Positions 35,011 to 42,715 of a stretch of 64,000 nucleotides of DNA are shown piece by piece. The notes under the pieces were generated by a model. It was not told the origin of the DNA. It ran no database searches and saw nothing but the letters and a program-made list of their open reading frames with translations. Each line of letters opens with the position of its first letter. Position 1 is the first letter of the stretch. The position numbers and the translations under genes were made by a program. Source of the stretch: Thermoleptolyngbya sichuanensis A183 (GTDB lineage: Bacteria; Cyanobacteriota; Cyanobacteriia; Elainellales; Elainellaceae); NCBI RefSeq assembly GCF_013177315.1, contig NZ_CP053661.1, positions 5,332,001-5,396,000 on the forward strand, in the 5' to 3' direction.

Positions 35011-35199
35011 ATGCTGACTGCCAACTTATTAATCCTGTTTGTTGCGCTGCCAGCGCTCGTTAGCACTCTGGCTGATGCAAATCTAACCTCGACTTCCTTC
35101 TCTCGGTCGGTTTATGGCCAAGTGGCAACGAGCACTACGCCCCCTGCTGGCGATCAGTTCCACCGAGGCAGCGGACGTTGCACGACGACTTGCTCCTGA
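35011..35199 (+). CDS. patX: PatX-like precursor of an RGSGR morphogen peptide
   Basis: A 62-residue ORF on the same strand as hetR and about 0.8 kb upstream. Residues 4-23 (ANLLILFVALPALVSTLADA) look like a signal peptide. A polar linker follows, and HRGSGR occupies residues 51-56 (RGSGR at 35164-35178), six residues from the end, then CTTTCS. RGSGR is the pentapeptide of PatS and HetN that binds HetR and blocks heterocyst formation. PatX, described by Elhai and Khudyakov, is a secreted RGSGR protein encoded beside hetR in many filamentous cyanobacteria. Position, size, signal peptide and motif all agree. Most gene callers would miss it. Confidence 0.82.
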   Translation: MLTANLLILFVALPALVSTLADANLTSTSFSRSVYGQVATSTTPPAGDQFHRGSGRCTTTCS

Positions 35200-35429
35200 T
35201 CAGCCCTGCCTTGCTTGCCGCTAGAACCTTGAGAAGCCTCACCTGCTCATGCAACCGTTTAAGCAACCGAATCGCCCGAAAACGAAATCCTGAACACTGA
35301 ATTGCCCGAAAACTAAATATCTGAATATAGCGATATCGCATCACTCCCTGCCAACCTCTAGCGCACCAGCCTCTAACCAGCGCCCCAGCCAATTTCCGGA
35401 CGGCTCGTGGCAAAAATTCCGCCAAAACT

Positions 35430-35462
35430 CGGCAAATATCCGGCAAATATCCGGCAAATGCC
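35430..35462. repeat. 11-bp tandem repeat, three copies (CGGCAAATATC)
   Basis: Copies at 35430-35440 and 35441-35451 are identical; 35452-35462 ends GCC. It is located in the hetR leader. Confidence 0.85.
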
Positions 35463-35730
35463 CGGTGAATCGCTCAGGAAACGCCTGGTATAACAAAACC
35501 AGGTTTGTTCGCCCAAACGCAGTTTGTCAAATCAGTAGTTTGTCAAATCAGCAGAAATCATTCTCCTGTACAAAACATTCCGATTAGCAACCGTCTATAA
35601 GCCCTGAAACTACGGTTTCCAAGTTTACGAAGCGAAAGTTCGCCGATTTGCCCCAAAATTTTGACCCAGGCTCAGCCGGGATTGGGCGATCGCCCGACCG
35701 TTTGACCAGACCGTTTGAAAGGAGATCTGC

Positions 35731-35772
35731 CACCTGTCTGATTCCATCTGTCTGATTTCACCTGTCTGATTG
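35731..35772. repeat. 14-15-bp tandem repeat, three copies (CACCTGTCTGATT)
   Basis: Three near-identical CACCTGTCTGATT/CCATCTGTCTGATT units lie in the hetR leader, about 240 bp before the start codon. Confidence 0.8.
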
Positions 35773-35935
35773 ACGAATCGGCTGTTCGCAGGGGAACCTG
35801 TGGAGCGGCGATCGCCACCCGTTTGCAAGATTGCCTGCACGACTTGCAAACCTTGCAGCCTCCAGCCTTAGACCCGCTAAAGCTCTGTTCAGAATTTGGC
35901 GATATGGTTTAAGCTAGGGGTATTTTCGGAAGGAT

Positions 35936-35955
35936 TGTACGTTGCCAATCGTACA
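35936..35955. promoter_or_regulatory. Inverted repeat TGTACG-N8-CGTACA upstream of hetR
   Basis: A perfect 6+8+6 palindrome ends 50 bp before the hetR ATG, in the core promoter or 5' UTR. It does not fit the NtcA spacing. It may be an operator for HetR itself or another dimeric regulator. Confidence 0.45.
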
Positions 35956-35972
35956 GTCTGCAATCATTCTGA

Positions 35973-36914
<942 letters not shown>

Positions 36915-36951
36915 GGTTTTCCAACGGTTTTTGGCGGTTTTTCAGCAGTTT

Positions 36952-37395
36952 TTAGACGATAAAGTGGGGCGTTTCCCCCTGTGTCGCTTGGCGGCTCTTG
37001 GCATCGAAATACAGGTCTTCGAGGGAGATGCTGTGCAGGGCATCGCGCAGTTTGTCGTGCAGGCGATGCCACAGCGTCAGCGTCACCCAGTCTTCTGCCT
37101 GGTCTGCGTCGGGGCTATGGCGCGGCAGCGGATCGACCTGTTCGCCGACGGCTTCCAGAATTTGCCCCAGCGAAATTTGGGCGGGCGGCCGCGCCAGTTG
37201 ATAGCCGCCCTGTACACCGCGCACAGATTTCACCAATCCCGCCTGACGCAGCTCGATTAGCAGCTTTTCCAAATAGGGCGCGGGAAGCTGTTGCCGAGTG
37301 GCGATCGCCCGCACCGAGGCCGGCCCGCCGCCAGGTTGCAGGGCCAGATCCAGCAAGGCTTTGACGCTGTAGTGTCCGCGAGTGGTGAGCTTCAT
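36952..37395 (-). CDS. Rrf2-family transcriptional regulator
   Basis: The 147-residue Rrf2 protein has an N-terminal winged helix: MKLTTRGHYSVKALLDLALQ, then RQQLPAPYLEKLLIELRQAG recognition helix and VRGVQGGYQLARPP wing. The three cysteines that bind an Fe-S cluster in IscR and NsrR are absent, and the whole protein lacks cysteine. A cluster, if any, would need other ligands. Cyanobacterial relatives include Slr0846. It lies 32 bp from the manganese transporter gene on the same strand, downstream of it, and converges with hetR. Confidence 0.87.
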   Translation of the reverse strand: MKLTTRGHYSVKALLDLALQPGGGPASVRAIATRQQLPAPYLEKLLIELRQAGLVKSVRGVQGGYQLARPPAQISLGQILEAVGEQVDPLPRHSPDADQAEDWVTLTLWHRLHDKLRDALHSISLEDLYFDAKSRQATQGETPHFIV

Positions 37396-37427
37396 GCAGA
37401 AATCGGGGATTCAGAGCGGGGCAGGGG

Positions 37428-38087
37428 CTACACGCCGTTTGCCGTAGCGGTCGCCGCGAAGACCAGAAACAGCGCACCACCGAGCAGAGTCAGCGTTTTT
37501 TCCGACAGGCGACCTGCGATCAGCCTGCCCCCAATGACGGCGATCGCCGCGCAGATGGCGTGCCCCAAAATTGCGCCTACCGATACTCCGATGGGATTTT
37601 TGGCTGCCGCCAGACCGATGGTGGCAATTTGCGTGCGATCGCCCCATTCTGCCAAAAATGTCAGCCCAAAGGCCTGCAAAACCACTGCCAGATTGGTCGG
37701 CCGCTTGATGAGCACCTGTTCCGACTGCGTGATGGTTTCCATCGCCTCTTCGCAGGCCTCGGCGCAGGGTTCGTCGGCCATGCGCCAGCCCTTGAGCAAA
37801 AGCTGGCTGCCAAACGCCAGTAACAGTGCAATTTCAGCGTAATGCACAACAGTAGGGGAAAACAGCGACACCACGCGCCCCATCATCACCGAAATCAGCG
37901 TCATCGCCGCCAGCGCACTCACTACGCCAATGAAAACGAGCGATCGCCGATGTCGCGTTGCCAAGATCACGCCAATGAAAAACGTCTTGTCGCCCAGTTC
38001 TGAAACCGTAATCAGCAGCAGCCCTGCCACAAACGCTTCAAACAAACTGGGCTGATATAGCTGATGTAAAAAACCCGCTCCGCTCAT
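37428..38087 (-). CDS. TMEM165/GDT1 (UPF0016) manganese exporter-type membrane protein
   Basis: The 219-residue membrane protein has two inverted repeat units, each with the family signature: SELGDKTFF near residue 30 and AEWGDRTQI near residue 147. These form a cation site. Cyanobacterial and plastid members (Mnx, PAM71) move manganese across thylakoid or plasma membrane. Six hydrophobic segments can be seen. ATG 38085-38087 is used; the longer frame upstream lies within the riboswitch region. A yybP-ykoY manganese riboswitch precedes it, strongly supporting a manganese substrate. Confidence 0.9.
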   Translation of the reverse strand: MSGAGFLHQLYQPSLFEAFVAGLLLITVSELGDKTFFIGVILATRHRRSLVFIGVVSALAAMTLISVMMGRVVSLFSPTVVHYAEIALLLAFGSQLLLKGWRMADEPCAEACEEAMETITQSEQVLIKRPTNLAVVLQAFGLTFLAEWGDRTQIATIGLAAAKNPIGVSVGAILGHAICAAIAVIGGRLIAGRLSEKTLTLLGGALFLVFAATATANGV

Positions 38088-38177
38088 GTTCTTGTCTCTC
38101 CTCAGGATCAGCAGCAAAACCTGAGTGGACTCGATGAGAGGCAGCGCACTCCACCAAGCCCACTCAACGTGTGGACT

Positions 38178-38304
38178 TAGTGAAGGTCTCACTGAATGCT
38201 TGGCAGGCGCTTTCCGCAAATGCCAGGTGCATCACCTGAACCAGGGTCATCCCCAGTGTGTTGATTCAGGTTCCCGGAACGCGCCGGGTAGCTACTCCCC
38301 TTCA
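38178..38304 (-). promoter_or_regulatory. yybP-ykoY manganese riboswitch
   Basis: On the minus strand the region starts with AGGGGAGTAGCTACC and ends with GTGAGACCTTCAC. These are the two conserved parts (GGGGAGUAG loop and GAGACCUU) of the yybP-ykoY aptamer that senses Mn2+. Paired stems lie between. Downstream, GAGTGGGC can pair with GTCCACTC (38122-38166), a possible expression platform before the TMEM165 start at 38087. Confidence 0.88.
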
Positions 38305-38518
38305 ATCAATTAGCATTATTGCATGGTTTACCAAAAATCCGATGTAGCGCCGAAAATCCTCAAAAAATCTGGGCAGATGCTACGTTGCTCAGAATGGAGG
38401 GCCGCCGTTGAATCGCCTGCTTCAGCCTGAAACGCTGAGTTCACAAACTTCAGCAAAACCCAGCAGAAGCTAGCAGAAACTAGCAGAATTAAATTTTTAA
38501 TCAGGACTTCAAAACTCT

Positions 38519-39082
38519 ATGAAATTGAGCATGACCTCGACCCAGAGCCGGAACGCAAACCCAAGCTTGAACATGACCTTGAGCACGACCTTGAACCAAA
38601 CCTTGAAATTAATGCTGGGAAGCGCGATCGCCCTCGTTGGAGCGATTGGGCTGCCGCTGGATGCCCCGGCCCAGGCCCAGACGGCAACGTCCCTCGCACC
38701 AAAGGCGATTCCCGTAGGCAGCGCTTCGCGAATTGCCCAAATCAGCGAAGAGCGGGTCGGCCGCGTCAACCCGGCGCGTCCCATTCGGATTGAAATCATC
38801 AACGGCGGTCGGGCTACCATTGCCGCCGCCCTGACGCAGCCCGCCTCCGCCGAGCGACAAATCGCCCCCAACAGCCAGACCGCCTTTGGCACCACGACAA
38901 CCAGCTTTCTGCCGCTGCCGATTAATCTGCTGGTCTATCCGCTGGGCACAAACATCGGGCTGAGCGTAGACGTGCTGGTGGAAGGTAACGTGATTCAGGT
39001 GATTGTCAGCGAACAGCTTTCGGACGATTCGGGCACCATTAACCTGTCGGTTGACGAAAACGGCACCGTGCTGCTGATTTAA
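38519..39082 (+). CDS. Secreted hypothetical protein
   Basis: The 187-residue product has an N-terminal signal peptide: polar start with duplicated MT-S-T-L-N units, hydrophobic LKLMLGSAIALVGAIGLPLD and a PAQAQ cleavage-like site near residue 54. The mature protein is beta-rich with RIEIINGGRATIAAALTQP, SFLPLPINLLVYPLGTNIGL and a VIQVIVSEQL region. It has no membrane segment after the signal. A 34-bp dispersed repeat encodes IPVGSASRIA just after the cleavage site. I do not recognise the family. Other in-frame ATGs near 38530 are possible starts. Confidence 0.65.
   Translation: MKLSMTSTQSRNANPSLNMTLSTTLNQTLKLMLGSAIALVGAIGLPLDAPAQAQTATSLAPKAIPVGSASRIAQISEERVGRVNPARPIRIEIINGGRATIAAALTQPASAERQIAPNSQTAFGTTTTSFLPLPINLLVYPLGTNIGLSVDVLVEGNVIQVIVSEQLSDDSGTINLSVDENGTVLLI
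38704..38737 (+). repeat. 34-bp dispersed repeat inside a CDS, copy 2
   Basis: GGCGATTCCCGTAGG to CGCTTCGCGAATTGCC, read in frame as IPVGSASRIA in the secreted protein. It uses the same frame as copy 1 at 21425. Confidence 0.8.
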
Positions 39083-39295
39083 GTCTGAGCCAATGACCGT
39101 GCAGCGATTGCGACGGTGAGTGTGTCGCGAGTGTCTGTCGCGGCTGAAGCGACGATTTAGGGGGCGATCGCTCTTCTAGTGGTCTGCAAGACCTGGCAAA
39201 CTGCGGGTCTTCCTGCGAGTCTTCCTGCGAGTCTGGCAGTCAAACGGGCGATCGCCCCCACAATTTAGATAGAAGTTACGCAGGTGAATCAGATA

Positions 39296-39384
39296 GGACT
39301 TACGCAGTTGAAGGATTTTTTTGCGGCGCATCTCACGAGAAACCCTTCGAAGTCCAGAAAACTGACCGCAAGTGTGTAAGCCCT
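39296..39384. repeat. Family B hairpin repeat, copy 3 (degenerate)
   Basis: It begins GGACTTACGCAGTTGAAGG and ends GTGTGTAAGCCCT. The central palindrome is eroded. It lies 16 bp from the 3' end of the RNase P RNA gene. Spacer 39083-39400 otherwise holds two HIP1 sites and short repeats. Confidence 0.75.
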
Positions 39385-39400
39385 GTTAGAGAAAATGGGA

Positions 39401-39882
39401 GGGAAGAGGCGGACATAAGCCGGGTTCTGTTCTCGCACTGGCAAGCCAGCCGAGGGCAGTTATCTATCTGGGATGTCTGTCGCCAGACACCTCTAGCGGA
39501 TTGGCAGATGCAGCATATACTGCACCTCGGAGCCGGTAAAAGACCAACCGTTGCTCCTTCGACCTTGCTCCCGACCGGGGTTTACCGAGCCAGCGCCTCT
39601 CGACGCTGCTGGTGCGCTCTTACCGCACCTTTGCACCCTTACCCAGGGTTGGGATCTTGATTTTAGATTTTGGATTTAGGACTTAGGACTGCCTCCAAAA
39701 TCGCCAATCGCCAATCTCAAATCGCCTGGGCGGTATGTTTCTGTGGCACTATCCTCACGCTCACGCGCACTTGGCGTTACCAAGCAGGTCTGGTCTTTCG
39801 GGAGCCCGGACTTTCCTCAGATGCCACCAGAGCCGCAACTGCAACTCCTCAACATCCGCAACCGCCGTCGCCTCCTCTTCCC
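39401..39882 (-). ncRNA. rnpB: RNase P RNA with an STRR-containing insertion
   Basis: Read on the minus strand, the 5' part has CTGAGGAAAGTCCGGGCTCC (39799-39818 region), GGTAACGCCAAG and TAGTGCCACAGAAACATACC, the universally conserved RNase P RNA core. The 3' part has ACAGAACCCGGCTTATGTCC. GGGAAGAGG at the 5' end (rc of 39874-39882) pairs with CCTCTTCCC at the 3' end (rc of 39401-39409) as helix P1, defining the ends within a few bases. An insertion near 39655-39735 contains TTTTAGATTTTGGATTT-like heptamers, as reported for other filamentous cyanobacteria. The RNA is the catalytic part of tRNA 5' processing. Confidence 0.93.
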
Positions 39883-39925
39883 GATCTCCAGTCTAGTTTG
39901 CAAAACTCCCACCCTGCTCTCTGCA

Positions 39926-40255
39926 ATGTTTTCCAAAGAAACCCTCTTTGCCCTCTCTCTCTTTCCCTACCTCGGCTTTTTGTGGTTTTTGACGAAGGCA
40001 GGCAATACGCCCCGACTGGCGCTGGTGGGGTTTTATATGACGCTGGTGTTTGTGGCGGTGACGATTCCGGCGGGGATTTATGCGGAGCGGGTGGTGGGTG
40101 AGTCGCTGGCTAATGTGGACTGGCTACACGGCAGCGCAGAGGCATTTTTGACCCTGGCGAATGTGCTGGTGGTGTTGGGCTTTCGACAGGGCATTGTGCA
40201 GCGGCGATCGCCCGATCTGGGGCAAGATTCCTCAGCCCACGTCCCGAAATCCTAA
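39926..40255 (+). CDS. DUF3593 membrane protein
   Basis: The 109-residue protein starts MFSKETLFALSLFPYLGFLW, the DUF3593 pattern. Three hydrophobic segments follow (the start; ALVGFYMTLVFVAVTIPAG; AFLTLANVLVVLGF), with the conserved NVDWLHGSAE between. It is conserved in cyanobacteria and chloroplast-bearing eukaryotes; function is unknown. The open frame extends to 39743 and its 5' part lies inside the opposite-strand RNase P RNA gene, so ATG 39926 is chosen. Confidence 0.85.
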   Translation: MFSKETLFALSLFPYLGFLWFLTKAGNTPRLALVGFYMTLVFVAVTIPAGIYAERVVGESLANVDWLHGSAEAFLTLANVLVVLGFRQGIVQRRSPDLGQDSSAHVPKS

Positions 40256-40427
40256 CCAAATTTTTCCGTTCGGCGGGCTTGGGGTTAGCATTAGCGAAGG
40301 GTGTTGCTTTGAAGCGTGAACGGAGCGCGATCGCCAGACTGCTTTTTGCCGCCGCACTAAACCAAACGGAACCAAACGATCTATCTTGAGCAGGAAGGCG
40401 CGGGTATTGCTGCCCATGCCTAAGCTC

Positions 40428-40491
40428 TATGTCTAAAGGCTATGTCTAAAGGCTTTATGTCTAAAAGCTTTAATGTCTAAAGCATCTAAAG
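40428..40491. repeat. 13-15-bp tandem repeat (TATGTCTAAAGGC)
   Basis: Two perfect copies (40428-40440, 40441-40453) are followed by TTTATGTCTAAAAGC, TTTAATGTCTAAAGC and a fragment. It lies upstream of the kinase-WD40 gene. The 40256-40648 spacer shows no other gene. Confidence 0.85.
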
Positions 40492-40648
40492 CTGTTTGAC
40501 GAGCTTTTTGACGGTGGGGTTTCCAGCCAGCAATACCAGCCGGGTCAGGGAATCGAGGAAATCTCTGGAGGCAGCGGAGTCGTTGTCTTGTTCGCTCCGT
40601 TCCGATCCGGGGGACAATGAACCATACGAGCCTCAGTGCGCTACCACC

Positions 40649-42640
40649 ATGACTTGTTGCCTAAATCCCAAGTGTAAAAGCCCCCAGAACCCTGACGATG
40701 CAAAGGTGTGTCAGAGTTGTGGAGCCACGCTAACGCCACTCCTGCGGGGACGATATCGACCCCAGCACCCCATCGGACAGGGTGGATTTGGGCGCACCTA
40801 TCTGGCACTGGATGAGGATCGATTGGGGACGCGCTGCGTGGTGAAGCAGTTTTCGCCGCAGGTGCAGGGCACAAAGTCGCTGGAAAAGGCGGTGCGGCTG
40901 TTCAACCAGGAGGCGGTGCGGCTGGATGAACTGGGCGAGCATCCACAAATTCCCACGCTGCTGGCCTATTTTGAGCAGGACAGCTACCTCTATCTGGTGC
41001 AGCAGTTTGTCGAGGGACAAAGCCTACTCCAGGAAATGAGGCAGACCGGGGCGTTTGGAGAGCGCCAGATTCGAGAGGTGCTGGCGGATATTCTGCCGGT
41101 GCTGCGGTTTGTGCATCAGCGCCAGGTGATCCACCGTGACATTACGCCGACCAATATCCTGCGGCGACAGGGCGATCGCCGTCTGGTGCTAATCGACTTC
41201 GGCGTAGCCAAGCAGCTTGGCGATGCGCCCGTCGCCACGGGAACCCGAATCGGCACAGAGGGCTATGCGCCGATCGAGCAGTTTCGCAGCGGTCGCGCCT
41301 ACCCCGCCAGCGACCTCTACAGCCTAGGGGCGACCTGTATTCATCTGATGACGCAGGTGCGGCCAGATAATCTCTATGACCCGCTGGAGGGCCGCTGGAC
41401 CTGGCGAGAATATCTAGCAGAAAAGGGCACGCTGGTCAGCGAGCAACTGGCGCACATGCTCAACCAAATGCTGAAGGATCTGGTGTCGGAGCGCTACCAG
41501 TCGGCCGATGAGGTGATGCGCGATTTGAATGCTGACTATTTCCTGCCGACGAGCCGACCGGGGCGATCGCCCGCTCCTCAGCCCTCTGCCGAGCCCTCTG
41601 CCGCTCCATCACCCCGTGCAGCAGCTTCACCCCAGGCCGCCGCCCCTCAGCGAGCCGCATCTCCGGTCGCCTCGCCTGCCCGCCCGTCCAACCCACCCAC
41701 CTCTGCGCCGCCCACCTCGCGCCCGCCGCTGGTGCGCCCAACGGTGCCGCAAATCTCTGGCTGGCGCTGTATTCATACTCTGGTAGGGCATGGCTCCTGG
41801 GTCACGAGCGTGGCAGTGGACGAAGCGGGGTCGGTCGTGGTCAGCGGCAGCCTAGACGACACGGTAAAGGTGTGGAACCTAACCCAGGGCAACCTGCTGT
41901 TTAACCTGGCGGGCCATAGCCGCGATGTCAACGCCGTAGCCGTCAGCCCCGACGGGCGCACCTTGCTGAGCGCGGGCGATGACTGTTTGATTAAAGCCTG
42001 GTATTTGCCCACGGGTGCGCCCCTGCGAAACTTATCCGGCCACAGCCGCGATGTGAATGCCCTGGCCATTAGCCCCGATGGGCAGCTGCTAATCAGCGGC
42101 GGCGAAGACCGGACGATTCGCCTGTGGAGCCTGGCCAATGGCGCGGTGGTCAAGGTGCTGCCGGGGGTGTTGAGCATGATCAAGGCGATCGCCATCGGTC
42201 GCGATGGGCGCACCTTTGCCAGCGGCGGGCTAGACAACAAGGTGCGGATCTGGAGCCTGCAAACGGGCGAACAGCTTCGCCTGCTCTCAGGCCACGTCAG
42301 CGCGGTGAATGCCCTCGCCTTCCATCCCGACAGCCTGACGCTGGCCAGCGGCAGCCGCGACAAGAGCGTCAAGATCTGGAATCTGCAAACCAGCGAACTG
42401 CTGCACAACCTCACCGACCACACCCGCGAGGTGAATGCCCTGGCGTTCAGTCCCGACGGCAAGATTCTCTTTAGCGGCAGCAGCGATGCCACGATCAAGC
42501 TGTGGGACGTGGCCAGCGGGCGGCTGATCGATACCCTGGTGGGGCATGGCGATAGCGTGAATGCGATCGCCCTCAGCGGCAATGGTCGCTATCTCGCCAG
42601 CGGCAGTTCAGACAATACGGTGCGGGTGTGGCAGCATTGA
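40649..42640 (+). CDS. Serine/threonine protein kinase with N-terminal zinc ribbon and WD40 propeller
   Basis: A 663-residue protein. The N-terminal zinc-ribbon-like segment has cysteines 3, 4, 9, 22 and 25. The Hanks-type kinase domain (about 33-300) has the glycine loop IGQGGFGRTYLA, VVKQF lysine, HRDITPTNILRR catalytic loop, LIDFGVAKQLG and GTEGYAPIEQF. A long Pro/Ala/Ser linker (about 300-370) leads to seven WD40 units, each ending VKVWNL-like, enough for a full propeller. Such kinases are common in filamentous cyanobacteria and probably sense or dock partners through the propeller. ATG 40649 precedes the zinc ribbon; the longer frame from 40496 is not supported. Confidence 0.92.
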   Translation: MTCCLNPKCKSPQNPDDAKVCQSCGATLTPLLRGRYRPQHPIGQGGFGRTYLALDEDRLGTRCVVKQFSPQVQGTKSLEKAVRLFNQEAVRLDELGEHPQIPTLLAYFEQDSYLYLVQQFVEGQSLLQEMRQTGAFGERQIREVLADILPVLRFVHQRQVIHRDITPTNILRRQGDRRLVLIDFGVAKQLGDAPVATGTRIGTEGYAPIEQFRSGRAYPASDLYSLGATCIHLMTQVRPDNLYDPLEGRWTWREYLAEKGTLVSEQLAHMLNQMLKDLVSERYQSADEVMRDLNADYFLPTSRPGRSPAPQPSAEPSAAPSPRAAASPQAAAPQRAASPVASPARPSNPPTSAPPTSRPPLVRPTVPQISGWRCIHTLVGHGSWVTSVAVDEAGSVVVSGSLDDTVKVWNLTQGNLLFNLAGHSRDVNAVAVSPDGRTLLSAGDDCLIKAWYLPTGAPLRNLSGHSRDVNALAISPDGQLLISGGEDRTIRLWSLANGAVVKVLPGVLSMIKAIAIGRDGRTFASGGLDNKVRIWSLQTGEQLRLLSGHVSAVNALAFHPDSLTLASGSRDKSVKIWNLQTSELLHNLTDHTREVNALAFSPDGKILFSGSSDATIKLWDVASGRLIDTLVGHGDSVNAIALSGNGRYLASGSSDNTVRVWQH

Positions 42641-42664
42641 GGGAAGAGGGAAGAAGGAAGAAGG

Positions 42665-42687
42665 AAGAACGAAACTTCTTCGTTCTT
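42665..42687. terminator. Bidirectional terminator between convergent genes
   Basis: AAGAACGAA (42665-42673), a 5-nt loop and TTCGTTCTT (42679-42687) form a perfect stem, nested inside GGGAAGAGGGAAG/CTCTTCTCCC flanks, with T-rich and A-rich sides. It sits between the kinase stop at 42640 and the Omp85 stop at 42716. Confidence 0.75.
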
Positions 42688-42715
42688 TCTTTTTCCTCTC
42701 TTCTCCCGTCATGGG

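Noticed and set aside
35135-35446. 103-residue minus-strand ORF overlapping the patX-like gene
   Set aside because: Low-complexity, no ribosome-binding site, and antisense to the RGSGR ORF that has independent support.
39743-39925. N-terminal extension of the DUF3593 frame
   Set aside because: It lies over the conserved 5' half of RNase P RNA on the other strand; the DUF3593 pattern begins at 39926.
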